Below the pieces are notes generated by a model. It ran no database searches. It had not been told where the DNA came from and saw only the letters and a program-made list of their open reading frames with translations. Below are positions 53,583-62,343 of a stretch of DNA of 64,000 bases, one piece after another. Source of the DNA: Candidatus Electrothrix scaldis. Its GTDB lineage: Bacteria; Desulfobacterota; Desulfobulbia; Desulfobulbales; Desulfobulbaceae. The DNA lies in the NCBI GenBank assembly GCA_033584155.1, contig CP138355.1, positions 4,677,501-4,741,500 on the forward strand, read 5' to 3'. The first letter of the stretch is position 1. Every line of letters begins with the position of its first letter. A program made the position numbers and the translations under genes.

Positions 53583-54896
53583 ATGATCATAAGCTTTTCG
53601 CTTGAAAACTGGATGTCCTTCCGCGACCCGGTCACCTTTTCAATGCTTGCAACAGAGGAGCGTCGGCATAGCGGACGGATTGCCAAACTTGGCAAGTACC
53701 AAACAAAGGTTCTGCCCATTGCAGCAGTCTATGGCGGCAATGCTTCCGGCAAGAGCAACCTGTTCAAGGCCCTGAACTTTGCTAAGTCCCTGGTTGTTAA
53801 TATTACCCAGCTTGACGAAGCGATTCCTGTGCAGACCTTTTGTCTGGATGCGGACAGAGCAGCGCAACCTGCCCGGTTCGCCTTTGAACTGCTGATTGAT
53901 GAGGTCATCTATGATTTCAGCTTTGCTGTGACCGGAACCGCTGTTGTGGAAGAGCAGCTTGTGAAGATTACAGGCGAGCAGGAGGAAGTCCTGTACAGCA
54001 GACCGGGAAGACCGCCGGAAGACCCCTCGCTTCAGGTCGTGTTTCACGGCACCAGGGATAACCAGCTCTTTCTCACCAACTCTGTTTCACAGAAGGTCAG
54101 TGCCTTCAGGCCGGTGTATGACTGGTTCAAGGATACGCTTAAACTCGTCTCGCCTGATTCTTCTCCCGACCTCTTTCCTGTTGTTGAGGATGGTTCCTTA
54201 TCCCAAACTATGAATGAGCTGCTGCAACAGCTGGACACAGGTATCCTTCAATTGGAAGGAGAGGAGCTTCCCTTTGAACATGTCCCTGTAGAATTTATAA
54301 GGCATGTCTTTCATAGAAACATGAAAGAAGGCGCAACAGTCACTGTACGGGATACGCATCTATCGAACGGCCCAGGCATAATCCTCATCACCCTGCAAGG
54401 AGACAGGCTGACAGCAAAGAAACTGATGGCCTCTCATCGGAAAGCAGACGGTACAGAGGCAAAGTTTGAGATGCATCAGGAATCGGACGGTACTTTGCGG
54501 GTTATTGAACTCCTGCCGGTCTTTCTGCGCCTTGCCGAGTCAAGCGCAAAGCAGGTGTATGTTATCGACGAAATTGACCGCAGCCTGCATACCCTGCTAA
54601 CCAGAAGACTGCTTCAAGGCTATCTTTCCGGCTGCTCGGCAAAGACCCGCTCACAGCTCCTGCTGACCACCCACGATCTGCTGCTCATGGACAAAGAACT
54701 CCTGCGCCATGATGAAATGTGGGTAACGGAGCGGGATGCGGCAGGCGCATCAACACTCTTTTCCTTTAGTGAGTACAAAGAGGCGGGCAAAGATAAAGAT
54801 ATTCGGAAAAGCTATCTTCAGGGACGGCTGGGCGGTATCCCGCATATTCTGCTGCACAGTCCTTTGCAACACTCTGGGGCTGAGGAGGCGGAATAA
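53583..54896 (+). CDS. AAA ATPase of an AbiL/Rlo-type defence pair
   Basis: 437 residues from ATG 53583 (MIISFSLENWMSFRD is the family start; an upstream TTG at 53544 is unlikely). SMC/ABC-like ATPase: Walker A GGNASGKSNL at residue 51, and Walker B VYVIDEIDRSLHTLLTRRLL followed by an LTTHDLLLMD switch. Such AAA_15/AAA_21 proteins are paired with TOPRIM-like RloB or DUF4435 nucleases in abortive infection (AbiL, PARIS). The stop overlaps the RloB start (TAATG). Stands between two 23-bp arrays on the strand opposite to Roco. Confidence 0.9.
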   Translation: MIISFSLENWMSFRDPVTFSMLATEERRHSGRIAKLGKYQTKVLPIAAVYGGNASGKSNLFKALNFAKSLVVNITQLDEAIPVQTFCLDADRAAQPARFAFELLIDEVIYDFSFAVTGTAVVEEQLVKITGEQEEVLYSRPGRPPEDPSLQVVFHGTRDNQLFLTNSVSQKVSAFRPVYDWFKDTLKLVSPDSSPDLFPVVEDGSLSQTMNELLQQLDTGILQLEGEELPFEHVPVEFIRHVFHRNMKEGATVTVRDTHLSNGPGIILITLQGDRLTAKKLMASHRKADGTEAKFEMHQESDGTLRVIELLPVFLRLAESSAKQVYVIDEIDRSLHTLLTRRLLQGYLSGCSAKTRSQLLLTTHDLLLMDKELLRHDEMWVTERDAAGASTLFSFSEYKEAGKDKDIRKSYLQGRLGGIPHILLHSPLQHSGAEEAE

Positions 54897-55504
54897 TGGC
54901 CCGGAAAGCACGCAGGTTTGTACGACAGACCGGGCAGCGACCATATCGCAAACTGTTCCTCATTGCTGCGGAAGGAGCAAAGACGGAACCGCAGTATTTC
55001 TCCATGTTCAACAGCCCACACGCAACGATTCAGGTAAACTGCCTGAAATGCGGGCATGACAGTGCGCCTCCTCAAGTACTGCGGCGTATGAAAACCTGGC
55101 TGAAAAAGAACGGGTTAAAGGATTCAGACGAGGCGTGGCTGGTTGTTGACAAAGATCAGTGGACCGATACGCAGCTCAAGGAACTGCTCACTTGGTCGCA
55201 GAGCAAGGAGAATTACGGTTTTGCTCTCAGTAATCCCAAGTTTGAATACTGGCTGCTCCTGCATTTTGAAGACGGCAAAGGTGTGGATACCGCGCGTAAA
55301 TGTTCAGAGCACCTGAGAAGGTATCTCAAAAACTACGACAAAGGGATTGATCTGCGAAAATTCACCCAAGACAGCATCAGCAAGGCTGTTCATCAGGCCA
55401 GATTGCGTGATACTCCGCCATGCACAGGCTGGCCCAAATCCTTCGGCACAACAGTGTACAGACTGGTTGAGAAATTCATTGCACCGGAAACCGGTTACCG
55501 TTGA
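54896..55504 (+). CDS. rloB: RloB-family TOPRIM-like nuclease of the AbiL/Rlo-type pair
   Basis: 202 residues. RloB motifs: AAEGAKTEPQYFSMF (TOPRIM-like acidic residue), VVDKDQW and SNPKFEYWLLLHFEDG. Cys in CLKCGHD add a possible metal site. In AbiL and related systems the ATPase senses infection and the RloB partner is the toxic effector that halts growth or cleaves nucleic acid. Its 3' end overlaps, on the other strand, a short remnant of a Roco gene start. Confidence 0.9.
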   Translation: MARKARRFVRQTGQRPYRKLFLIAAEGAKTEPQYFSMFNSPHATIQVNCLKCGHDSAPPQVLRRMKTWLKKNGLKDSDEAWLVVDKDQWTDTQLKELLTWSQSKENYGFALSNPKFEYWLLLHFEDGKGVDTARKCSEHLRRYLKNYDKGIDLRKFTQDSISKAVHQARLRDTPPCTGWPKSFGTTVYRLVEKFIAPETGYR

Positions 55505-55550
55505 GGTCAAAATTCGTTTCCCCTGTCTTTCTTGCCTCTTCATACCCCAT
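55476..55550 (-). pseudogene. Remnant of the 5' end of a second Roco/LRR gene
   Basis: The minus strand reads ATG and then MGYEEARKTGETNFDLNGN before a stop at 55476. It aligns with the intact Roco N-terminus MGYEEALRRIEWAAKTGATR (then LDLNWQD) with a 7-residue gap. The same AGGAAAGGAGGAAC ribosome site is kept. The rest of the gene is gone, replaced by the rloB 3' end. Confidence 0.7.
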
Positions 55551-55569
55551 CGCCTGTTCCTCCTTTCCT
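55534..55569. repeat. Direct repeat copy 2 (Roco leader and first codons)
   Basis: Second copy of the 36-nt sequence at 53028-53063, one mismatch, same orientation. Marks the duplicated Roco start. Confidence 0.85.
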
Positions 55570-55598
55570 ATTCTTGCCTTTCACCCATACCCCGCCGG

Positions 55599-55805
55599 GA
55601 GTATAACGCTATACTCCGTCCGAGCATAACACCATGCTCCACACGAGCATAACACTATGCTCCATCCGAGTATAATGCTTTACTCCTCATGAGCAACCAT
55701 CGTTCCTCTCCATGAGAAACCGTAGTCCCTCTATCAGAGCAACCAAGGTTCCTCTACAAGAGCCACAACGGTTCCTCCATCGGAGCAACCCAGGTTGCTC
55801 TGCAT
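55599..55805. repeat. 23-bp periodic palindromic array, nine units with covarying arms
   Basis: Nine units exactly 23 nt apart (55599, 55622, 55645, 55668, 55691, 55714, 55737, 55760, 55783). Each is an 18-nt imperfect palindrome starting GAG and ending CTC, plus a 5-nt spacer. Arms covary: GAGTATA/TATACTC in unit 1, GAGCATA/TATGCTC in unit 3, GAGCAACC/GGTTGCTC in unit 9. Spacers are all different (CGTCC, CACAC, CATCC, CTCAT and others). Located 30 nt upstream of the Roco remnant's ribosome site. No gene in 55505-55843. Confidence 0.88.
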
Positions 55806-55843
55806 AAAGATAGCATGTACCTCTTTGCTGATCCCCCTCCTGA

Positions 55844-57043
55844 TTAGGGTCGTTCCTCCTCCCTGATCTTCACCCGCACCCAGGGCAGAGCCGAAACCTT
55901 GTGCCGCCGCAGCTCATCCAAAGGATAAAAGGTGCCGCGCCAGTCAACCCCACCCCGGAGCAGGGTCAGCAACACAGCCCGCCAGATAATAAAGAGCTTG
56001 ATATACGGGGTCACGGGAAACCAGTACAGGCAGCGGAGATCCATGTGAAAGAAGCGAAGCGACAGGAACAGACCGAGCACATTGACCGCAACGATGGTCC
56101 CGCAGAGAAGCCGGGGCAGGCCATCAGCCAGCAGCAGGCCCCAGAGCGGGAGGATCTGGGTGGAGAAGACAGCCACAATCGTGGCAAGGAAGAAGGACAG
56201 GCGGTAGTCCAGCAGGGCATAGGTGTTCTTTTCCAGGCCGCGCATCATCTGGCCCACAGTTTGGTACCAATCCACGCTGACAAAGTGGCCCCCGAGCAGG
56301 CAATCGCACCTGCCACCGCTGATCTTGACCATGCGCCCCAGCAGCACGTCATCCACCGGACAAAGGCGGATGGGATGATGCCCGCCAAAGCTGTGATAGA
56401 AACTCTTCCGTATCATGTTGAAGGCGCCTGCCCCGACATAGAAGCGGGGTCCAGGCTTGCTGACCAGCCAGGGCCTCAGCAGAGAGAAAAGACTGGCAAG
56501 GCTGTCTGCAACCAGCAAGGGCAGCAGTGAGCCGGGCGCGCTCATGCGGAAAAAGAGACAGAGGTGATCCAGGGTTTGGCTCTGCATCCGTGCCACGGCA
56601 CGCCTGAGGGTATCCGGGGCAAAGTGAACATCGGCATCGGTAAAAAGGAGGTATTCTCCCTGGGCTTGGGCTGCTCCCAGGTGCAGGGCATGATTCTTCC
56701 CCAGCCAACCCGCTGGCAGCTCTGTGATGTGGATCACCCGCAGGCGGTCATGCTGACTTGCCACCCGGTCAAGGATCTCCGGCGTGGCATCAGTGGAACG
56801 ATCATCAAGGACGATGATCTCCAGGTTGGGATAATCCAGGGCCAGGACCGAGGTCAAGGCCTGCTCTATCTCCTGCTCCTCATTGCAGGCCGGGATAATG
56901 ACCGAGATTGAAGGCAGGGTATCTCCATCCAGAGGCGTAACATCCTCCAAGCGCACCATACGGCGATGGGCCAGATACATATTCCGCAGCACAGCCAGGG
57001 CAATAACAAGGAGACAGAACAGAAACAGGGTAAACACGAACAT
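55844..57043 (-). CDS. Membrane-associated family 2 glycosyltransferase
   Basis: 399 residues. N-terminal helix at ~4-20, GT-A core with SVIIPACNEEQEIEQALTSV, DDRSTD and the DAD metal site in LFTDADVHFA, then a RxxRW-like region (YQTVGQMMRGLEKNTYALLD) and three C-terminal helices. The layout resembles HpnB- and ceramide-glucosyltransferase-like enzymes acting on lipids. Substrate unknown. Same strand as truA and separated from it by a GTAGGGG palindrome. Confidence 0.88.
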   Translation of the reverse strand: MFVFTLFLFCLLVIALAVLRNMYLAHRRMVRLEDVTPLDGDTLPSISVIIPACNEEQEIEQALTSVLALDYPNLEIIVLDDRSTDATPEILDRVASQHDRLRVIHITELPAGWLGKNHALHLGAAQAQGEYLLFTDADVHFAPDTLRRAVARMQSQTLDHLCLFFRMSAPGSLLPLLVADSLASLFSLLRPWLVSKPGPRFYVGAGAFNMIRKSFYHSFGGHHPIRLCPVDDVLLGRMVKISGGRCDCLLGGHFVSVDWYQTVGQMMRGLEKNTYALLDYRLSFFLATIVAVFSTQILPLWGLLLADGLPRLLCGTIVAVNVLGLFLSLRFFHMDLRCLYWFPVTPYIKLFIIWRAVLLTLLRGGVDWRGTFYPLDELRRHKVSALPWVRVKIREEERP

Positions 57044-57070
57044 GATTCCTCCCTTGGTTGAATATAGTTT

Positions 57071-57098
57071 GTAGGGGCACGGCGCGCCGTGGCCCTAG
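57071..57098. repeat. GTAGGGG-type palindrome, second perfect-family copy
   Basis: Begins GTAGGGGCACGGCGCGCCGT like the perfect palindrome at 3123-3150, with the right arm changed to GGCCCTAG. It touches the 3' end of truA. Confidence 0.8.
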
Positions 57099-57877
57099 GC
57101 CATGACCTCCTCATAATGGACCTGCTCCAGAAAGAGACCGCAGGCCGGGGCGGTGGGCCCTGCCTTTTTCCTATCCCCGGCCTTTACGATATCCCTGAAT
57201 TGCTCGCTGCTCAGACGGCCCGAGCCGACCAGAAACAGGGTGCCAGCAAGGTTGCGCACCATGTGGCGGAGGAAGCCGTCACCGGTAAAACGGAAGGAGA
57301 AATGCTCCGGTCGGCCAGGATCAACAAGGCAGTCAGCCCGGAACAGGGTTCGTACTGCCCCTCTTCCCTCGGTCCGGGTACGGTCCCGAGAACCTACAGC
57401 CTCAAAGGAGGCAAAGTCATGGGTGCCCACCAGGTAGTCTAAGCTCGCTTGGAGGCGATCCGACTGAAAGGAGCATGGGTAATGGGTGCGGTAGAGGCGT
57501 TCTGCGGGAAGCTGGAGGGGCCCGGTAAAGAAATCGTAGCGGTAGGTCTTACCCTGGGCAGAAAAGCGGGCATGGAAATCCGGGGCAGCCTCCTCGGCTG
57601 CAAGGATGCGGATATCCTTGGGCAGCATGGAGTTGAGGGCCTTGGCAAAGGCCAGAGCAGGCATGGTCACCCCGGTGCTGAAATGGGCCACCATGCCCAG
57701 GGCATGCACCCCGGCATCGGTGCGCCCCGCCCCATGCACAGCAACCTGCGTCGTGGTGATGAGGCGGAGTTTTTCTTCCAGCGTGCCCTGAATACTCGGC
57801 CCGTTCTGCTGCCGTTGCCAGCCGCAAAAGTTGGTGCCATCAAAGGCAATACAGAGGCGGATGGTACGTTGTGACAT
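57095..57877 (-). CDS. truA: tRNA pseudouridine(38-40) synthase
   Basis: 260 residues. Catalytic Asp in GAGRTDAGVHALGMVAHF, plus RLCIAFDGTNFCGWQRQ at the N-terminus and FRFTGDGFLRHMVRNLAGTL near the C-terminus. Isomerises uridines 38-40 in the anticodon arm. Starts 4 nt after the argC stop, so the two are co-transcribed. Confidence 0.97.
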   Translation of the reverse strand: MSQRTIRLCIAFDGTNFCGWQRQQNGPSIQGTLEEKLRLITTTQVAVHGAGRTDAGVHALGMVAHFSTGVTMPALAFAKALNSMLPKDIRILAAEEAAPDFHARFSAQGKTYRYDFFTGPLQLPAERLYRTHYPCSFQSDRLQASLDYLVGTHDFASFEAVGSRDRTRTEGRGAVRTLFRADCLVDPGRPEHFSFRFTGDGFLRHMVRNLAGTLFLVGSGRLSSEQFRDIVKAGDRKKAGPTAPACGLFLEQVHYEEVMA

Positions 57878-57881
57878 GAAC

Positions 57882-58922
57882 TTAGGGGAAGAAGGGCGCC
57901 CCCATCAGGGCACAGGTCTCGTCAAAGCCGTTCATCAGATTCATGTTCTGCACAGCCTGCCCCGAAGCCCCCTTGGCAACGTTATCAATGGCCGACATGA
58001 CGATGACCCGTCCAGTGCGGCTATCCACCTTGATCCCTATATCGCAGCAGTTGCTGCCCCTGACATACTGGGTGGCCGGAAAGCTGCCCGCCGGACAGAC
58101 CCGGACAAAGGGTTCGTCGGCATAGGTGCTCTCGTACAGCGCCTGAATAGCCTCCTCGCTGGTTCCCTCTTGTAATGGGGCGTACATGGTACTGAGGATA
58201 CCCCGCGAGATGGGGAGGAGATGGGGAGTAAAGGAGATGGTCACCGGCTTGCCAGCCAGCACAGACAACTCCTGTTCGATCTCTGGGATATGACGGTGCG
58301 CCCCCCCGACCTTATAGGCACGGAAACCGTCCGTGACCTCACAGAACAGAGTACCCACTGCCGCGCTGCGCCCTGCCCCGGATGTTCCAGACTTGGAGTC
58401 GATGATCAGGTGCGCCGGGTCAATCAAGCCCTGGCGCAGCAAAGGCGCCAAACCAAGGATGATGGAGGTGGGGTAACAACCCGGATTGGCGGTCAGGCGG
58501 GCATCCTTGACCTGATCCCGGTACAGTTCCGGCAGACCGTACACCGCCTCACCAAGCAGTTCCGCACTGGAATGGGGCTGGTACCATTCCTCGTAAACCG
58601 CTGCATCACGAATTCGGAAGTCTGCACTGAGATCCACCACCTTCTTTCCTGCCTTCAACAAGACAGGCACCAAGTCCATTGCTGTCTTATGGGGCACAGC
58701 GGCAAAGAAAAAGTCTGCCCGCTCTGCCAGTTCTTCCGGCCCCAGGTTCTCACAGACCAGATCCACCCGCTTGCGCAGGTTAGGGAAGACTTCAGAGAGG
58801 GGTTTACCTGCATATTGACGGGAGGTAGCCACGGTGAGCTCCACCTCTGGGTGGGTGGAAAGAATGCGGGCCAGTTCAACCCCGGTATAGCCGGAGGCCC
58901 CGATGATTCCTACTTTGAGCAT
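57882..58922 (-). CDS. argC: N-acetyl-gamma-glutamyl-phosphate reductase
   Basis: 346 residues from the ATG at 58922, which begins [20 protein letters not shown]; a TTG 15 nt earlier is not needed. Catalytic Cys in ANPGCYPTS, and GTSGAGRSA further on. NADPH-dependent reduction in arginine synthesis, cytoplasmic. No other arg genes nearby. Ribosome site GAGGA. Confidence 0.97.
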   Translation of the reverse strand: MLKVGIIGASGYTGVELARILSTHPEVELTVATSRQYAGKPLSEVFPNLRKRVDLVCENLGPEELAERADFFFAAVPHKTAMDLVPVLLKAGKKVVDLSADFRIRDAAVYEEWYQPHSSAELLGEAVYGLPELYRDQVKDARLTANPGCYPTSIILGLAPLLRQGLIDPAHLIIDSKSGTSGAGRSAAVGTLFCEVTDGFRAYKVGGAHRHIPEIEQELSVLAGKPVTISFTPHLLPISRGILSTMYAPLQEGTSEEAIQALYESTYADEPFVRVCPAGSFPATQYVRGSNCCDIGIKVDSRTGRVIVMSAIDNVAKGASGQAVQNMNLMNGFDETCALMGAPFFP

Positions 58923-59072
58923 GGTTTTTATCCTCAATCTATAAGCTCTCGGCCCGAAGAAGACCTGAGATGGGAGTTAGTTAGACATAAAAAAAGGGGA
59001 ATAACGAATCGCTTCGTCATTCCCCTTGGAAAACAATATGAACTGTGCTGAAGAACAGCCGGTTCCTTCTCC

Positions 59073-59465
59073 TTAACGTTTGGAGAACTGGAAGCGGGCA
59101 CGAGCACCGCGCAGACCGTATTTTTTACGCTCCTTAGTACGGGAGTCACGGGTCAGCAGGCCTGCTTTTTTCAGAGAATCACGAAGTTCAGAATTCATTT
59201 CCTGCAAAGCTCGGGAGATCCCGTGAACCAAAGCATCAACCTGTGCAGACTTGCCACCGCCTTTTACGGTAGCCATTACATCAAACTGCTCAGCTGTCTC
59301 AGTTACTGCAAAGGGTTTTTCAACCTTCTGCTCAAAGAAGATATTACCGAAATAGTTCTCTGCTGGTTGTTTATTAACAACCACATTGCCGCTTCCCGGA
59401 GTAATCCAGACCCGAGCAATAGCGCTTTTTCTTTTTCCGGTTGCGTATGTCTGTTCCTGCGCCAT
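59073..59465 (-). CDS. rpsI: 30S ribosomal protein S9
   Basis: 130 residues, complete, with the family end KKYGLRGARARFQFSKR and start YATGKRKSAIARVWI. The basic C-terminal tail reaches the ribosomal P site. Follows rplM by 11 nt in the usual operon. Confidence 0.99.
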   Translation of the reverse strand: MAQEQTYATGKRKSAIARVWITPGSGNVVVNKQPAENYFGNIFFEQKVEKPFAVTETAEQFDVMATVKGGGKSAQVDALVHGISRALQEMNSELRDSLKKAGLLTRDSRTKERKKYGLRGARARFQFSKR

Positions 59466-59476
59466 GATAAGCTCCG

Positions 59477-59905
59477 TTATATATCGAGAAGTTCAGGCTG
59501 CTGGGCCGCATGAGGATGGTCAGCACCTGCATAAACTTTTAATTTCTTCAGCTGAGCCCGACCAAGTTTATTCTTGGGCAGCATACCTTTTACCGCCATC
59601 ATGATCAGATCTTCTGGAGATTTCTCACGAACCTCTTTCGCGGTCTGTTCTTTGATCCCGCCCATGTATCCAGTATGGCGATAATACTTCTTATCATCCC
59701 ATTTGGCACCGGTCAGATGCACACGGTCTGCATTAACAACAACGACAAAATCACCATTATCCTGAAAATTACAAAAGGTCGGCTTATGTTTGCCGCGCAG
59801 TCGACGGGCTATCTCTGTCGCGATACGGCCAAGGACCTTACCGTCGGCATTAACCACGAACCACTTGCGATCAATTTCGTCTACCGGCGTATAATATGTT
59901 TTCAT
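59477..59905 (-). CDS. rplM: 50S ribosomal protein L13
   Basis: 142 residues, complete. [32 protein letters not shown] and [11 protein letters not shown] are conserved. First gene of rplM-rpsI. Confidence 0.99.
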   Translation of the reverse strand: MKTYYTPVDEIDRKWFVVNADGKVLGRIATEIARRLRGKHKPTFCNFQDNGDFVVVVNADRVHLTGAKWDDKKYYRHTGYMGGIKEQTAKEVREKSPEDLIMMAVKGMLPKNKLGRAQLKKLKVYAGADHPHAAQQPELLDI

Positions 59906-59923
59906 GCATGCGCCCCAATGAGT

Positions 59924-59956
59924 AATAAAAAAAGGTTCGAACAGGGTTCGAACCTT
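59924..59956 (-). terminator. Rho-independent terminator after tRNA-Gly
   Basis: On the minus strand AAGGTTCGAAC, a 3-nt loop and GTTCGAACCTT form an 11-bp stem (59932-59956) followed by TTTTTTTA. It lies between the tRNA and rplM. Its sequence echoes the T-arm of the tRNA (GTTCGAA). Confidence 0.85.
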
Positions 59957-59969
59957 GAATTGTCTAAAA

Positions 59970-60044
<75 letters not shown>

Positions 60045-60296
60045 TCACTTGTGTTGTGAAACGAGCAGTTATTTACCACGCAGCGACGTTGCCTGTCAAT
60101 AAAAAAATTACAGATTAACATCTTTTTTCGTTTACGCCCTTCACGAAGCACAATACCCTCTATAATCAACATGCTGAGTTTTCAAAAAAAACACTTAACA
60201 GCCAGAAAATTCCCATTATTTTCTCTTCTCCTTTTCTGTCTCATGCCGTAATATTATAATGGGCTTAGATTGTTAGTTCTTAGAGAGGATTCTCGT

Positions 60297-61220
60297 ATGA
60301 AAAAAAAAATTCTGGTAGCGGTAGACGGATCAATATACAGCTCAAATAGCCTGGACTACCTGATACGTCTGTTTCGACAGGATCAAAATTTCAACGCTGA
60401 TCTGCTTGCTTTGGTCTCCAATTGCTGTGGAGACCAAAGCTGGATGGCGGACCTTGATGGTCAGCGCCCGGAAAGCACGGCTGTACTCCAACGTAAAGCC
60501 AAGGCGAAAAAATATCTCAGGGACGCAAAGGATCGACTGGTCCGCAACGGTCTTCCTGAAGAAAATATAGCCACGTTTGTTCATGCATCAAATGAAGGCG
60601 TGACAAATGCCATTTATCATTTTGCTCAAGACAAAATGTATGACAGCCTGCTGGTCGGCAGAAGAGGCGTGGGGCGAGTTGGTGAAATGCTCTTAGGTAG
60701 CGTCTCTGCCGATTTGGTGCGAAAATGCCATGACATTCCTCTTTGGATTATAGATGGCAATGTCACCTCTAACCGTTTTCTTCTTGCTGTGCATACCAGC
60801 ACGCATTCGCTCATGGCTGCGGATCATTTGGCTTTCATCCTGCGAGGCAACCCAAAGGTTGAATTCTACATCTACCATTCCCTTGCGGCTTTTGGCACAA
60901 TACCACCTGCTGAGGAAAAAGAGTTCCATGATCGCTGGGGAGCAAAGTGGTGCGAACAACACCTTGATATGGAGACATGTCTCTACAGAGCCCATAGCCA
61001 GATCTTGATTGACAATGGTATCCCGGAAAAACAGATCGTGCAGATTCCTCCTCGCCGGGGAATCCACCCGAGCCATGACCTGCTCCGCCAAGCCAAGAGA
61101 AGTAAATGCGGAACTATTGCTATCGGACGCAGGCCTCAAGTAGACAAAGGGCTTCTCGGTGGCGTTTCTGATCGAATAACTAAAAACGCTCAGAACATGG
61201 CAATTTGGTTGATCGGCTAA
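60297..61220 (+). CDS. Tandem universal stress protein (two UspA domains)
   Basis: 307 residues from ATG 60297 (AGAGAGGA ribosome site; a TTG at 60270 is disfavoured). First domain ~1-150: KILVAVDGSIYSSNSLDYLI with the ATP-type motif VGRRGVGRVGEMLLGSVS. Second domain ~155-307 is shorter and more divergent, ending IAIGRRPQVDKGLLGGVSDR. Head of a three-gene unit with an ODP-type protein and a receiver-PATAN protein, suggesting a redox or oxygen stress module. Confidence 0.9.
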   Translation: MKKKILVAVDGSIYSSNSLDYLIRLFRQDQNFNADLLALVSNCCGDQSWMADLDGQRPESTAVLQRKAKAKKYLRDAKDRLVRNGLPEENIATFVHASNEGVTNAIYHFAQDKMYDSLLVGRRGVGRVGEMLLGSVSADLVRKCHDIPLWIIDGNVTSNRFLLAVHTSTHSLMAADHLAFILRGNPKVEFYIYHSLAAFGTIPPAEEKEFHDRWGAKWCEQHLDMETCLYRAHSQILIDNGIPEKQIVQIPPRRGIHPSHDLLRQAKRSKCGTIAIGRRPQVDKGLLGGVSDRITKNAQNMAIWLIG

Positions 61221-61254
61221 TCCAAAGGCTAGCGCAACCCAAAAGAGGATGTTA

Positions 61255-62334
61255 ATGGAACCTGTTGAGTTAAAAAAAAATGTATGGTGGATCGCTAACC
61301 GCTCAGATTCCCTGCTTGAAGTAAATATATACCTCCTTTGTTATCAGCACGAAAAAGGACAGGCCAATATTATTATTGATCCCGGCCCTGGCGAACTCCT
61401 CACGACTTTGCAGAAGGCAGTACGCCCTATCATTGGTGGCCTGGAAAATGTTCACGCTGTCCTCATTAATCATCAGGACCCGGATGTTGCCCCTAACGCT
61501 GCTTTTCTACAAAAGCTGAATCCACAATGTCTGGTGGTCGCCTCAGAAGATACCTGGCGCCTGATTCATTTTCTCGGACTGAAGGCATCACGCTTTAAGG
61601 CTGTAGAGACCTATAGGAACAACCGCGCGCTTATGCCCGGAGGCAACAGGCTGGTCTTTGTTCCATCGCCCTTCTGTCATTTTCGCGGGGCCATGATGTA
61701 CTATGATGTTGCCAGCAGGATTCTCTTTTCCGGTGATCTCTTCGGAGGCTTGTCCTACACCCATGACCTCTACGCCGACGAAAGGTCATGGGAGGGCATC
61801 AAGACCTTTCACCAGCTCTATATGCCTTCCCGTGATGCGCTAAAACTGGCGGTTTCCCGGATCAGAAACCTTAACCCGCCCCCAGAGATGATCGCCCCAC
61901 AGCATGGTTCTATTATTAAAGGAGACCTGATTCGCGACTTCACAGATCGCATGTATAATCTGGATGTAGGGCTGGATCTGCTCATGGCTGGAGAAAAAGA
62001 AGAAAACTATCTTGGAGCAGTCAATGAAATTCTGACCGAGTTGGAAAAAGAGGATTCTTCAGAAGCGATTTCGAAAGGAATTGCCACACTGAACAAAGAT
62101 CAATCCTTTACGAACATTCTGACTGTTGAAAAAAACCGGGTCACGTCCTTTAAGGTTGATCCGCCTATTGCGATCAAAAACCTTTTAACGCACCTTCGTG
62201 AAGGCGGGGGAACTGACTTGGAAAGCCTTGTCAATCTTGTCGCCCTGAAGACTCTGATTGGACGCAATATCCCCATAGGAGATATCCTGCCCCAGGCCGG
62301 AGACACCCAGGACCTGCCGGATTATTTCGAATAA
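61255..62334 (+). CDS. ODP-type metallo-beta-lactamase fold protein (flavodiiron-related, no flavodoxin)
   Basis: 359 residues from ATG 61255, 6 nt after AGAGG. Metallo-beta-lactamase core with diiron-type ligands: NHQDPD, His in SPFCHFRGAMMYY, Asp in LFSGDLFGG and His in APQHGSIIKG. This is the oxygen-binding diiron domain of flavodiiron proteins and of the ODP chemotaxis oxygen sensor. There is no flavodoxin domain; instead the C-terminal ~130 residues are helical. An oxygen or NO sensor is the best guess. Followed after 9 nt by the receiver-like gene. Confidence 0.87.
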   Translation: MEPVELKKNVWWIANRSDSLLEVNIYLLCYQHEKGQANIIIDPGPGELLTTLQKAVRPIIGGLENVHAVLINHQDPDVAPNAAFLQKLNPQCLVVASEDTWRLIHFLGLKASRFKAVETYRNNRALMPGGNRLVFVPSPFCHFRGAMMYYDVASRILFSGDLFGGLSYTHDLYADERSWEGIKTFHQLYMPSRDALKLAVSRIRNLNPPPEMIAPQHGSIIKGDLIRDFTDRMYNLDVGLDLLMAGEKEENYLGAVNEILTELEKEDSSEAISKGIATLNKDQSFTNILTVEKNRVTSFKVDPPIAIKNLLTHLREGGGTDLESLVNLVALKTLIGRNIPIGDILPQAGDTQDLPDYFE

Positions 62335-62343
62335 CAGGAACTC

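Noticed and set aside
53583-55504. PARIS (AriA/AriB) defence system
   Set aside because: The second gene has RloB motifs rather than DUF4435, so an AbiL/Rlo-type assignment fits better.
55599-55805. CRISPR array
   Set aside because: Period 23 nt with 5-nt spacers and no constant repeat; no cas genes in the window.
58221-59051. 276-residue plus-strand frame opposite argC
   Set aside because: Antisense shadow of a complete argC.
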